Source: Gordionus sp. m RMFG-2023
Lineage: Eukaryota; Nematomorpha; Gordioida; Chordodea; Parachordodidae
Reading direction: 5' to 3'
DNA: 64,000 bases
NCBI RefSeq assembly: GCF_954871325.1
Contig: NC_088779.1
Span: forward strand, 7,690,846-7,754,845
Shown: positions 11,668 through 24,079 of the stretch, piece by piece
How positions within the stretch are numbered: position 1 is the stretch's first letter
Layout: each line of letters starts with the position of its first letter
Notes under the pieces: model-generated
The model's input: the letters and a program-made list of their open reading frames with translations, nothing else
What the model was told of the DNA's origin: nothing
Databases searched by the model: none
Translations under genes and position numbers: made by a program

Positions 11668-12364
11668 ATATATACATCATTGAGATAGATAAAGAGCAGA
11701 TCAAGGCACTTAATTGAAAGAATTTCCCATTAATTTTTAAAAATTGATATTAGAATTTCCAAAATCTGCTCATAATAATAAGTATATATATTTGTTTGGT
11801 GGAATGAAAGGACTAGGAATAGTCGCAAAAGTTATATCTGATGCCCAAATAATTGTAGTCAGGTAGTCTGATCCTATGATAGATTAATATTAAAAAATCT
11901 TAGATAAAATTAATTTCAAGCTAAAGCTTCTAGTAACTAAATATCTAATGTTGTTTTTAATTCTATTAACAAACCTTAGCAATTTTTACAAAAAAAGCGA
12001 TATGAACTCTTTATATCTATTATGTGTTTATAAAATTCAACCTTAAAAAAATATCTAAATATATAAAGGAGTTTGTTTATAAAGAATTATTGGTTATAAA
12101 AAAAATGAACTCGATTTTTTAGTATATATTTTTTTAACTTAATATTTTTGAAAACATTAGTATTTTTAACAAAATATAATAAGATAGTTCAAACCATAAT
12201 ACAGTACATTAACAAAAATTTTAATATTCAATATTTTTTTCTTAAAATCGATTCTAGTAAAAGTTAATTTATGCCCCCCCCCCTCCTCCCCACACATCAA
12301 GATTCAAACCGGAGCGGGCATATAGAATCAAGTGGGTTTTTAAGTCATATAAAATAATTAATAT
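11668..12364. other. AT-rich sequence without recognised features
   Basis: No exon, RNA or repeat structure could be supported. A C-run is present at 12,274-12,283. Confidence 0.4.
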
Positions 12365-12571
12365 CTATATTCTTTTATCGAATAGGCATAGCGTAGCCCA
12401 GATGTAGGTAAGGGGAAATTTCTCAGAAATTTGACTGTTCTCGTAAATAAATAACCCTTGAGTTGGAACCGTAATCATTTTCAATATGTGTATATTAACA
12501 GATGAATCAAGTCCCGTTACAAATCTATATTTAATACTCTGAAACAACAAGAAGTTTGTTGTTATCATCAA
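12365..12571 (-). CDS. unrecognised open frame, possible exon or relic
   Basis: A 68-codon frame in a stretch clearly richer in G+C than its surroundings. A TTGTTGTTTCAG acceptor-like sequence lies inside it, after which it reads SIKYRFVTGLDSSVNIHILK and later PTQGLFIYENSQISEKFPLT, with ordinary-looking residue composition. I do not recognise a family. It could be a host exon on the minus strand or the remains of a transposon gene; the frame closes before any clear donor. Confidence 0.25.
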   Translation of the reverse strand: MMITTNFLLFQSIKYRFVTGLDSSVNIHILKMITVPTQGLFIYENSQISEKFPLTYIWATLCLFDKRI

Positions 12572-13163
12572 TCACCGTCTGAGGCCCACTTGCCTTTGGA
12601 AAACAGGGAATTTATTTGTATCTTTCTTACATGAGTGGAGATCCAAAAAATATAAAAAATTTTGAGAGGGTTTAAGGTACTCCTCTAAATCCTGTTAATA
12701 GTTAATACAGCTAAAGTCTTGTCAGTCAAAGCTGATTTATATTGAAATCAATATTCTTTGGGCTTTCAAATTTAATTATATAATATTCTATAATAAAATA
12801 TTATTCGGGATTGATCAGATTTGCTAAATTATTAATAAAAATAATTAAATTTTATAAAAAAAACCATTTTTAATATATCTCTAACTCATATCCCACCAAC
12901 CTTTAATTAACCCTGACACATATCTTCTAAGCTTAAATCTTATTTACTCGTTTAAGTTTAAATTAAAATATATTTTTAAAATAAATTTTTTCTTTATACA
13001 TTATATTTATATTATTATTATTATATTCAACCTGAATAAAAATAATACGCAAGTTTTCAAACCACCTTTTTATCTATGAAATAAATCATGTAGTTCCTTA
13101 CTTTGATGTACTTATTTAAGTTATTATTTTAGCAATTTCTCTAAAAAATACAATTTTACAAAT
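12572..13163. other. AT-rich sequence without recognised features
   Basis: Only A/T-rich low-complexity sequence was seen here. Confidence 0.4.
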
Positions 13164-13247
13164 TTGAAAATAAAACTAAAAAATATTTCATATTTAATAA
13201 ATAAATTTTATTTTGTAAAAAAAAAGTTATATATTTTTTTAAAGAAT

Positions 13248-13412
13248 ATGAATAAATTATTTGGGCTTGATAACGCGAGGAAATGTATTGTAGTCTTAAA
13301 TATTTCTATCTATGTGATCTTATGGGCCAGTGATGGAGCTATGGGAAGGAGCATTGGTACTGATATAATTAAAAGTTTAATAATATTTGATACTATATGT
13401 AGGATCTACTAG
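13248..13412 (+). CDS. possible first coding exon of a small membrane protein
   Basis: From ATG at 13248 the frame reads MNKLFGLDNARKCIVVLNI, then a hydrophobic segment SIYVILWASDGAMGRSIG. Codon use is less A/T-biased than in the flanks. The N-terminal cytosolic Cys followed by a membrane helix faintly recalls tetraspanins of the TSPAN13/31 type. A possible donor GTTTAATA occurs at about 13,374. No downstream exon was recognised, so this is tentative. Confidence 0.25.
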   Translation: MNKLFGLDNARKCIVVLNISIYVILWASDGAMGRSIGTDIIKSLIIFDTICRIY

Positions 13413-13810
13413 GATTATTGCATTTTAACTTTTATAAAAATAGATGTTTTTTAGTTAATGTCATAATATTTGAATTATTAAAATAAATTTTAGATATTTA
13501 TGAAATATTTTAATAAAATTTTATTATTCCTAATTTTGATGTTAGCGCCAACCTTTTTCTTTCTTCCGTCCATGTGTTATTTTTTCAACTTTGTCATTTT
13601 TTGAGAGGCTCCTTTTTAAAATTTTTTTTTAAATAAATCGATTGATTCTAGTATGTTTTGGAATACCTCCCTTTATGAATTACAGATAAGTTTGCTGTTA
13701 ATTTTTTGAGTCATTTAGAATTTATATAAAAATAATTTGGAAAAATGAATATAATAATTATCAAAGTTTAAAAAGTTACGGCAAAATTATTTAAAAATCA
13801 TGGAGCTGGT

Positions 13811-14013
13811 TGATGTTGTTAAATGGCCCGTAGGTTATTTTTTAACAACGGCTAAAATTTTAGCCAATATTATGTAAGTCTCGAGATTTGGCAAATGGAT
13901 TCCAAACCTTTCTGTCATCTATGAGCAAAATCACCAGGTTTACATAATATTATTTTAGCTAAAATCTTACACGGGTTCTAAAAATCGACCAAAATCGAGT
14001 CTTTTAACAATAC
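13811..14013. mobile_element. 200-bp hAT-type MITE
   Basis: The left end TGATGTTGTTAAATGGCCCG and right end CGAGTCTTTTAACAATAC are inverted. Inside, TTTTAGCCAATATTATGTAA and TTACATAATATTATTTTAGC form a second inverted pair. Similar sequence recurs at 58,921-59,095, with the same TCTTACATAATATTATTTTAG core. Confidence 0.55.
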
Positions 14014-14646
14014 GGGAGTAGGTTTTTCTACAGCTAAACTTTTTAAAAAAATTGACAGCAAGGTGCAAATTAAACGTTAGTGGACATTACAATCGAAAAG
14101 AAATTAAAGTAGCCAAGCTTTTATTATTAATTTTCCCTTTTGCTAAACCGGTCAGCTTTCTCTAGAATGGCTGGGAAGATGCTCACCTATCAATATTCTA
14201 AGAAGATTGGGGGGGGGGGTAATTTCCTTTAAAGATTTATCAAATCTCTTGCTCCAAGGCCATTAGAAATGATATTTATGATTTTTGTATTTTTAAATTC
14301 AATTAAAAGTGGGAATTTTTTTAATTATATTTGCAATTAATCTATTTTTGTAATACAAACCTTTAATTTTCTTCTCCAAACAATCCAAATCTATATAGAG
14401 TTTCATAGGGGTCACTAGTAACACATACCAGAGGGTTAAATTTTTAAAAATTATTTTCAAATATGACATTTATTTAGTTAAGGGTTTCAAAATGATCTTA
14501 GTTCAATGCTCTACTAATGTCGCTAAAAGAGAAGTCAGAATGGGAGAGTGGGGGGGGGGGGGGTTGTAGATAAATTCATAAATTTTATTATTTTGAATAA
14601 TTTTAAAATTATTTTATCAGATTATCATTAATATTACTAAATAATC

Positions 14647-15452
14647 TGTCACAATTGAGAGTATTTGGGATTGTGAACTTAAAAACCTAAATATATAATA
14701 AAAATAAAAATATATACTAAAATATGATTCTAAATCTTTATTAAATAAATAACTATAATCAAATACAAAGTGAAAAACATAATCAAAATAAAAGTAAAAA
14801 TGAATAAAAAATTATATGTAAAAGTAAAAAAATTAAAAAGTCTTCCAAGTCTGCGATTACTATTGTTTCCACGAATTCTTGTCTCTAAGGTCGTCGACTT
14901 TCGTATCTTAGACTAGAGTTTCAGTAAACACCTGGCTATATTGGTCAGCGATTAACGATTGCAGTCTTGAACATCTGTTCTATCTAGTCTCTTGTTTCCA
15001 ACGTTCTCTTGTAATTGTTTAGTTCCTTTCATCTAATTCTTATAACTGTATCAATCTTTTAGATTTCCGAGTCTTCCACGACAGTTTACACTTGCCAGGA
15101 TATCGACTTTGTCTTAAGATATCTTTATTCTCATTGACCTTTGTCTTAAGGTTTCGGGTAATCGCATCTAAAATATCTACCTAAAATAATCTATTTAACC
15201 CTTTATCACTTCTGAAATATTTTATCACTTCCTTATCACTTTTTCTTACATTCATTCTCAAATCCAATATAGCAATAAAATATATCATATGTCCACTTTG
15301 TCTTAATGTATCTAATCTAATTTTTCCTTACAAAATCTATTAAGCTTAATTTCAATATACTTCTCTTTTTTTTTCTCTAAATTAAATCTTAAAATTATAA
15401 TACATAGTCAAAATACGCTCAATTAATTATACTATTATGTCAAATTCTATCA
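14647..15452 (-). mobile_element. LTR of a retrotransposon fossil (probable Ty3/gypsy kin)
   Basis: Read on the minus strand, a purine-rich tract (GAGGGTAGAGGGG) is followed directly by a unit starting TGATAG and ending GTGACA, about 806 bp. It has the TG...CA ends of an LTR and an AATAAA near its 3' end. Its position after the end of an open frame marks it as the 3' LTR of a minus-strand element. The matching 5' LTR was not seen, so the fossil is incomplete. Confidence 0.5.
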
Positions 15453-17310
15453 CCCCTCTACCCTCAATGAAGCCCAAATCCATATCTTCTTTGAGTTATT
15501 TGTAGGTAATTGTCCTTTAGCTATCAATCCACATCCTTTGTTAAACATGTCTACAGTTGAATCTAAATCTAAAATTCTCTTGAATATCTTGAATCTAAAA
15601 AATCTTAGTTCTAAATTTTTATTCAAAAAAATCTTGTCTTCTTGTGTTATTATGCATTTATTTCGTTTATAAATCCTTATAATCTCCTGTTCTTCAACAA
15701 AAAATACCATATCCATTTCTTTTCTTCTTTATACGGTTCACGCCTATTGTTCAAAAACAACTGGAATAATTATCTTTTTTACTTTTTTATTAACTCTCGT
15801 TGTTGAAAACCAACTGACTTATCTTCTCGTAAGTCTCTTTCTCAACACACCAAAATTATGATTCTCATAACTCTCGCAGACTTGTTAAAAAACCAATCAA
15901 ATCATCAATTTTATTCTATCTGAAAATATGATTCTCATAATTATGTCTCATCAATTTCATTCTATCTGAAAATATGATTCTCATAATTGTGTCTATCATC
16001 AATTTGTTCCTTTATAAATATGATTCTCACAATTATGTCTATCATAAATTTTAAAACACAATATGATGATTCTCTAATTCTAGCACAACTTGTTTAAAAA
16101 AAACGTACTTTTTATTTCACCATTATATATCACTATATTACACTAAAATTCTTCTTTTAAAAACATCTTGAATTCTCCTACTTTTTTTACATTTTACACT
16201 CTTGTAACTAGTATTTTTTTAATCAAAAAATATCCTTTTCTCTTTCAAAGTATTTCTTATCCATATCATTATTTAAAAAAAATTATTTCTTCATTCTACA
16301 CGGTATTTTCTTATTTCTAAAACCGATTAAAACAATTTAAAATAAATATTATCAATTCTTTTTTAGTATTTCTCTATCTTTTAACAATTATTAGAATAAA
16401 GTTGCCTAATTGCCTTAAAATCTTATTTGATTCAAAAAAAAAATCCGATCTCTAATTGAGCTCGATTGCGGCATAAATTTTCTAATGACAAAAGCCGTTT
16501 CTCTTTATTAAGATTTAATCTACAACCTAATATTATACTACATTCACTTATCAAATCCTTGAGGCTGTTTTATCTTTCGCAGCCCTTAAAATAAAAGTTA
16601 AACGTAATTCTTCAATAAGAATTTAAACAACATCAACTATTTTCTAACAATAAATTTATATTCTAATCTTATTTGCCGAAATTTTAAATTATTATATCTT
16701 TGCAAACTATTAGTTTAATTTTACTTCGCAATTTATGTTTCTTTTTCTTTGTCATAGTTATTTCTAGTGATCAATTTATAATAATTTTAAAATCTAAAAT
16801 ATCATAGTCTCTATTAGTTTCAAAATTCACATGGTTTTTAATTTTACCAGTAACGTCTAAATATAAAATTCCTAATTATCACCTTCAAATAACTAAACAC
16901 AAACTTCTTTATATCTTATCTATAAATGTACCTTTATAATTCTTTGTTTTTAATTTTAGATTTTATATTCCTACAGTAACATAATCTTATCAAAATAATT
17001 TTTCTTTTTCAACCTACATCTTGAAAAATAAATCTAAACCTCTTTTTTATCCAATTTTTATTTTAAAAGATAAATTTTCTTCTTTTTAGAATATTTCTTT
17101 AAATATTTTTCCTACTTTTATTTACATATTTTTCTTACGTTCTTCTGGAATTTTTTTTTTTTATTAGAATACAGTTTGACACTTATTCTTGTCCCACCGT
17201 ATATATTGATCTGCATTAGACTGAAAAGTTGTAATTGCCCTGCCACCTCATTCTTGTTTTGCCTAAATTTTGTCTGTGGTATTTCAACCCAATTCAAGTT
17301 ATAGGTCAAT
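15453..17310 (-). mobile_element. internal part of the LTR-element fossil
   Basis: The strong purine bias of the minus strand stops near 17.3 kb and begins at the LTR, as expected for the A-rich coding strand of such an element. An open frame at 15450-15716 ends at the polypurine tract, in the place where the end of pol is expected. The element is broken many times and old. It also contains tandem repeats. Family assignment is inferred from layout, not from conserved enzyme motifs. Confidence 0.4.
15857..16075. repeat. four imperfect tandem copies of about 53 bp
   Basis: Each copy contains AATATGATTCTCATAATT followed by TGTCTATCATCAATTT and TTCTATCTG; copies start near 15,858, 15,926, 15,972 and 16,018. 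The tandem array lies within the LTR-element fossil. Confidence 0.6.
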
Positions 17311-18891
17311 ATTTTAAGTGCATTTATAGAAGGTTTATTGTGAATAATATTAAAAATCTATTGATTATGTACATTTTTATTCATATGGGAGTAGTAAGTT
17401 TAATATAGAACTCAAAGATAAATATCCCAAAACTTCTAAATTGGTGGATGGCTATGACCCAGGATCATCATTGAAATGAGATAGAGAGTAGTTTTTTTTA
17501 TTAATTAAGTTTGATTGGGAAGGGGGGGGGGTGATATATGGGTAAATTTAAATTGGTTTTATTAAAGAGGGTATAAAAATCCCTAGATGTTAAAAAATGG
17601 TGGATAGGAAATGTAAAAGAACAAATTTTTTCTTAAAATTTTATAAAATTAAATATTTGTTAAATAAACTATAAAAACAAGATGATGATGGTTGTTGTAG
17701 TATGTCAAGGATATATTATATTTTTATATGAAAAAGAAATGATGTCAAAGATATATTATATGTTTATATGAAAAAGAAATGAGGTCAAAGATATTTTTGT
17801 ATTTTATTTAAAAGAAATAATAATTTTTTTTATGATTCGAAGATTGTAATTAATTCTTAGATATATTTCTTGATTTGTGGAAAAAAAGAATAAAGTTTTT
17901 TTTAGTTATTTTTTTCCGTAAGTAAAAGTTGGTGCCTTGACCAGGATTTTTTTTTTATGTATGAAAAGGGTAATTTAATTTTTTTTAAATGAACCATATA
18001 TTTTTTTCCGTAAGTAAAAATGGTAAAATAATTTTTCTTTCCAGTTATCAGCGCTCGAGGTTTCATGAGATTTTAACATGAAAATGAGAGATTTTTAAGT
18101 TTTTTTTAAAGTTTTACATATTTTTTAAAACATATTTCATATATTTTTAATTAGGCAAAACAGAAATCAATGATATTCTCTCAATTAAAGATTTCAGAAT
18201 AAGTCAGATATTTTTAATATTATTTCTATTTTTTTATTGACAAAATTATAATTTATTAAATTGACATTTCAATGTAAATTCTCATTTTCTTAGCCAAATG
18301 GTTACCTATATAAAACATTTTTTGTCGGTAAACTATTACGATAATTTCATAGATTTGGTAAATTAAAGATTTTGGTTAAGAATCTATGCAAAAATTTGGC
18401 AAAAATTAACTCAAGGCTTATTTATTAAAAAAAGTAGGGTTATATGGATTCCCATTATTTGAAAATATGAAGGCACACATAGTTTTCCAAAATACGTCCC
18501 TAATTATAAATCTTAAATGAAAACATGATAGAATTATTTTAAATAATAAAAACTATAATTAACGAAATTATGTTGGATTAATACACCTTTTTGGAGAAAA
18601 TCCATTAATATAAAGGCGTTTTAATTTATTCTAGTATTCAAATTTATGCTTTTAAACGGCTAAAAATATATATTGTTAAAAATAAAATTAAAAAAATTTT
18701 TTTTTTATTTTCAAAAAAATTGGATTTTAAAAAATATTCAACAAAATATTGATAGAAAATAATGCTATGCGCATAAAATTCGTAATTGAGGAATTCGATC
18801 TAACGGAGTCGAAAAATAAAGAAAGTTTATAAAAAAGTTAAATTGAAATCTTTATTTTAGTAAAATATGGTAAATTTTTATCATTATTGAG
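17311..18891. other. AT-rich stretch with short tandem repeats
   Basis: No gene was recognised. At 17,700-17,800 a 46-bp unit (TCAAAGATATATTATATGTT...AAAAAGAAATGA) is repeated about 2.5 times. TTTTTTCCGTAAGTAAAA occurs twice, at about 17,909 and 18,003. A G-run is present at about 17,522. Confidence 0.5.
17926..17947 (+). other. possible primer-binding-site relic of an LTR element
   Basis: TTGGTGCCTTGACCAGGAT closely resembles the sequence that follows the 5' LTR in many animal LTR retrotransposons. No flanking LTR or gene could be recognised, and its orientation is opposite to the fossil at 14.6-17.3 kb, so it would be a separate old fragment. Confidence 0.25.
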
Positions 18892-18984
18892 TAGTGTTGT
18901 TAAACGGCTAAGCCGAGTCGACTTAGCTACGACTCGAGCCTAGTTTCTAGTCGATAAAACAGCTCAGACTCGAGTCGACTCAAT

Positions 18985-19095
18985 TAGTCGGCTCGCTTAG
19001 TCGGCTCGCTTAGTCGGCTCGCTTAGTCGGTTCGTATAGTGGGCTCACTTAGTCGGCTCGCTTAGTCGGCTCACTTAGTCGGCTTACTTAGTCGA
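18985..19095. repeat. 13-bp subterminal tandem repeats (left arm)
   Basis: About eight copies of a unit AGTCGGCTCGCTT. The inverted right arm at about 22,325-22,375 holds only three or four (AAGCGAGCCGACT). Subterminal short repeats are typical transposase-binding sites in hAT elements; that role is inference here. Confidence 0.75.
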
Positions 19096-19939
19096 CTCAG
19101 AGGTTAGCTTGAGTTTAATTTAAATTTAGAGCCAAAATTTATTTTTATGTTATTGAGATATTTTAAATAATAATGTAGAATTTTATTTATTTATTTTTAG
19201 TGAAATAATTTATTTTATTTATTTTAATGTTAATATTTTATTATTATCAAACAAAAATTTTTTTTAATTTTATTTCAAATATGTTTTGATCGATCTTATA
19301 ATAAAAATGGATTTATTTATTTTATTTTTTTTAAATAAAAAAAAATTCATATTTTCGAGCTAAAAATTTTAAGCAAAAAATATTTTTGAAACATATTTTG
19401 TTGATTTTTTTATAAATTTTTAAATCTTTTTTAAGAAATACTTTTGTTAATTTTATCATAAATAAATAATCTTTTAGGTCAAATCTTCTATAGTTTTTTT
19501 ATATTATTTTTATAAATATATCTATATTTTAAGTTTATTTTATTAATAAGAGGTGGTTTTTCTAAATAATTTTTTTATAAATATATCTATATTTTAAGAT
19601 TATTAAAAGAGGTGGTTTTTCTTTTTCTAAATAATTTTTTTTAAAAATATATCTATATTTTAAGTATATTAAAAGAGGTGGTTTTTCTAAATTATTTTTT
19701 TATTAATATTTATGTCAAACTTTTTTTTAATGCGACAATTGTCATATGCGTTATTTTTTAAGATTTTTGAAATTTTTGGACACAAAAGGGTTATAATATA
19801 ATTTATATTGTAAAGATATTATATTATAAATTCAATGAAGATGTTCCCTGGAAAAATGATAATTATCATAATAGGTAGGTATATTTTTGAACATATAAGA
19901 TTTTTTTGTGACGCTAATGGGCAAAAATATGTTTCTTTA

Positions 19940-21430
19940 ACAGGTAAAATTTAATGTAGATGTACCCTAGATAAATGACAATTGTCATAATAGTTATTTT
20001 TAAAGTTTTTTAAATTTTTTTGACGTAAATAGGCTAAAATAAGTACTGCTAACATGTCTAAATAAAACTTCAATGAAGATGTACCCTAGAAAAGTAACAA
20101 TTGTCATAATCGTTGTTTTTAAAGTTTTTCGAATTTTTTTGACGTAAATGGGCTAAAATAAGCATTGCTAACATGTTAAAATAAAATTTTAGTGAAGATG
20201 TACCCTAGATAAGTGACAATTGTCATAATCGTTGTTTTTAAAGTTTTTCGAATTTTTTTGAAGTAAATGAGCTAAAATAAGCATTGCTAACATGTTTAAA
20301 TAAAATTTTAGTGAAGATGTACGATAGATAAGTGACAATTGTGATAATGGTTGTTTTTAAAGTTTTTCGAATTTTTTTGACTTAAATGGGCTAAAATAAG
20401 CATTGCTAACATGTTTAAATAAAATTTTAGTGGAGATGTACCAACTATTATGACAATTGTCATTTATCTAGGGTACATTTTCATTAAATTTTTAATTTAT
20501 CATCTTAGCAATCTATATTTACATTTACGTCAAAAAAATTCGAAAAACTTTAAAAACAACGATTATGACAAATGTCACTTATCTATGGTACATCTCCACT
20601 AAAATATTATTTAAAAATGTTAGCAATGCTTATTTTAGCCCATTTACGTCAAAAAAATTCGAAAAACTTTAAAAACAACGTTTATGACAATTGTCACTTA
20701 TCTATCGTACATCTTTACTAAAATTTTATTTTAACATGTTATCAATGCTTATTTTAGCCCATTTACGTCAAAAAAATTCGAAAAACTTTAAAAACAACGA
20801 ATTTGACAATTGTCACTTATCTAGGGTACATCTTCACTTAAATTTTATTTTAACATGTTAGCAATGCTTATTTTAGCCCATTTATTTCAAAAAAATTCGA
20901 AAAACTTTAAAAACAACGATTATGACAATTGTCACTTATCTAGGGTACATCTTCACTTAAATTTTATTTTAACATTTAGCAATGCTTATTTTAGCCCATT
21001 TACTTCAAAAAAATTCGAAAAACTTTAAAAAACAACGATTATGACAACTGTTACTTTTCTAGGGTACATCTCCACTAAAATATTATTTAAACATGTTAGC
21101 AATGCTTATTTTAGCCCATTTACGTCAAAAAAATTCGAAAAACTTTAAAAACAACGATTAAGACAATTGTCACTTATCTAGGGTACATCTTCACTAAAAT
21201 TTTATTTTAACATGTTAGCAATGCTTATTTTAGCCCATTTACGTCAAAAAAATTCGAAAAACTTTAAAAACAACGATTATGACAATTGTTACTTTTCTAG
21301 GGTACATCTTCATTGAAGTTTTATTTAGACATGTTAGCAGTACTTATTTTAGCCTATTTACGTCAAAAAAATTTAAAAAACTTTAAAAATAACTATTATG
21401 ACAATTGTCATTTATCTAGGGTACATCTAC
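19940..21430. repeat. opposed arrays of about 119-bp units around the palindrome centre
   Basis: Units contain TGACAATTGTCATAAT, AAGTTTTTCGAATTTTTTTG and TAAGCATTGCTAACATG. Left of about 20,445 there are some four or five in one orientation; right of it about eight in the opposite orientation. So the two arms differ in copy number, which means units were gained or lost after the palindrome formed. Confidence 0.8.
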
Positions 21431-22472
21431 ATTAAATTTTACCTGTTAAAGAAACATATTTTTGCCCATTAGCGTCACAAAAAAATCTTATATGTTCAAA
21501 AATATACCTACCTATTATGATAATTATCATTTTTCCAGGGAACATCTTCATTGAATTTATAATATAATATCTTTACAATATAAATTATATTATAACCCTT
21601 TTGTGTCCAAAAATTTCAAAAATCTTAAAAAATAACGCATATGACAATTGTCGCATTAAAAAAAAGTTTGACATAAATATTAATAAAAAAATAATTTAGA
21701 AAAACCACCTCTTTTAATATACTTAAAATATAGATATATTTAAAAAAAAATTATTTAGAAAAAGAAAAACCACCTCTTTTAATATTCTTAAAATATAAAT
21801 ATATTTATTAAAAAAATATTTAGAAAAAGCCACCTCTAATAATAAACTTAAAATATAGATATATTTATAAAAATAATATAAAAAAAACTATAGAATATTT
21901 GACCTAAAAGATTATTTATTTATGATATAATTAAAAAAAGAATAAAATTTTATGATAAAACAAAAGAATAAAATTTCTTCAAAAAATCAGCAAAATATGT
22001 TTCAAAAATATTTTTGTACTTCAAAAAATATTTTTTTTGACGGGTAAATTCTCTCTTTATTTCAATAGTTGCTGATATAATATTGCTAAAAATTTTTAGC
22101 TCAAAAATATTAATTTTTTTTTATTTAAAAAAAAATCAAATAAATAAATCCATTTTTATTATAATCAAATCAAAACATATTATTTGCATTAAATAAAATA
22201 TAAATAAAATAAATTATTTTACTAAAAATAAATAAATAAAATTCTACATTATTATTTAAAATTTCTCAATAACATAAAAATAATTTTTGGCTCTAAATTT
22301 AAAATAAACTCAAGCTACCCTCTGAGCCCACTAAGTGAGCCGACTAAGCGAGCCGACTAAGTGGGCCGACTCATGCGGCTCCTTGATCGGCTTGAGTCGG
22401 AGCCGTTTTTTACGACTACGACTCGAGTCGCAAGTCGTAAGAACTCGACTTTTTAACAACACTATTATTGAG

Positions 22473-22930
22473 TATTCCTATTTATCTAAAAATTGATTTT
22501 TATTAATCTCATATTTTATATTGTAGCGCCATTTCTTTTAGGTAAATTGATATTTACTTTGAAATATATTGCAAAATTGCAAAGTTTTTTATTCTACAAA
22601 GTTACATTTTGTGGTTTTCCTTTTCACATTTAAAGATTTTGTAAATTCAGATACCACATTCATAAATTTTTGCCAAATCACAAAATTCATTTTTTAATTT
22701 TTAACTTCAATATACCCCTTGTTATAGGATTTAAATAACAATCTTTCAAATTATTATATATTTAATAACAAAACTTATAAATGGCTTATGCACTGAAGGG
22801 ATCTAAATCAGATAGAAATCAAGTAACTTTGGAGGTTTGTTTAATAATTAAGAGTGCCTACAATTCATACCTGATTTTACTTAAAAAGATAAAGAAATTA
22901 TAGTTATACATAATTTACTAAGAGTTATAT
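22473..22930. other. AT-rich sequence without recognised features
   Basis: No coding, RNA or repeat feature supported. Confidence 0.4.
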
Positions 22931-22934
22931 CATA

Positions 22935-23320
22935 TCCGTGGCCTGACCCGTTATAATTTTACGAAAAGTTAGGTCCGGGCCGATAAATTACAAGCCATCA
23001 CCCCCCCCCCCCCACCCAGCCTATTAAATTTTAAAATTTTCCGGCCTCCACATTTTTAATATTTATATTTATTGTTCCCTAATGTAATTAAGGCTTTTAT
23101 TTTATATCTCTTCTAAGAATTTCTATTTATTTTTACAACAGCAGCTTTATAAATCAATTGCAATTGATATCTATCGTGCATGTTTGTAATTGGTTCATAT
23201 TATAATTAACTTGTTTAACATTTTGCGAATTTACTGATATTTTTTAAAAAGATTTTCAGGCCCGGCCCGGATATATTTAAAAAAATTAAAATACGAAAGC
23301 CGGGCCTGCAGGTTTCTGAA
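22935..23320. repeat. GGCCCGG-type repeat, another copy
   Basis: GGCCTGACCCG and GGTCCGGGCCG at 22,940-22,985 and GGCCCGGCCCGG plus GCCGGGCCTGC at 23,260-23,315 bracket an AT-rich middle; a long C-run sits at about 23,001. It belongs with the family at 8398, 11,395, 29,680 and 43,915. Confidence 0.45.
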
Positions 23321-24079
23321 ATAAATATAAGCCTATTGTAATTAATTTTATAGTACTATTAAATCTAATTAAAATATTTGTATATTCAAATTAAAAATAA
23401 TATATCAAATTGTAATGTAACATCTGTTAAAATTTATTATTTTAATGAAAAAGCACAAGAACATACAATAAACAATATTAAATAAAAAGTAAGTAAATTG
23501 TAAATATTATAACACCCCCCCCCCTCCCCACTCTATTCCTCACTACCCCTACACTATTAAATTTGAGTGCCACGGGTGATATAATAAATGGCCAATGTAT
23601 CTACGAAATACAAATGTATATTGGATGTTTTTATTTTATTAACTCCAATATAAATATTTTTCTATTTCGCTTGTCTGAAAGTTTTTTCAAACGACTTCAA
23701 AATAAGAATTAATATCGCCTTTTACCCACAAGTGGACCGATGGAACCGTCTTGGAGAAGATAAACAAAATAGTTGAAATGAAATTTGTATAATATATATA
23801 AAAATATCAGATTTGGAGGATTCCAAGATATGAAAAACATTCAACAAGGCAAAAATATATAAATTCATTTAAAAAGATAAGGAATCATTAAAAAAAATAT
23901 CAAACGAATACTTTAAACACTAATTTATGGGATTATCGATAATACTATAAATGCAATATCCAAAGCGACATACATCTATCACTCGAAGTGCTTAGTTATT
24001 TATCTACAGATTGCATTGAAAACATATTGCATATTCTCTTTTCTGATTAAATTAGATAGCCCAAAACATGAAATGTAAG

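Larger units (their letters stand above)
18892..22464. mobile_element. hAT-type foldback element, 3573 bp, with perfect 8-bp TSD
   Basis: The element starts TAGTGTTGTTAAACGGC and ends CTTTTTAACAACACTA. TTATTGAG is present on both sides (18884-18891 and 22465-22472), an exact 8-bp target duplication as made by hAT transposases. Almost the whole length is two inverted arms meeting near 20,445. Each arm, from the outside, has a block of TCGGCTC short repeats, an AT-rich segment ending in a GGTGGTTTTTCTAAA motif, and a tandem array of about 119-bp units. No transposase gene is present, so it is non-autonomous. The exact TSD points to a fairly recent insertion. Confidence 0.9.

Noticed and set aside
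18985-19095. Regular 13-bp repeats resembling a CRISPR array
   Set aside because: Units are directly adjacent without unique spacers, are mirrored in the opposite arm of a transposon, and the genome is eukaryotic.
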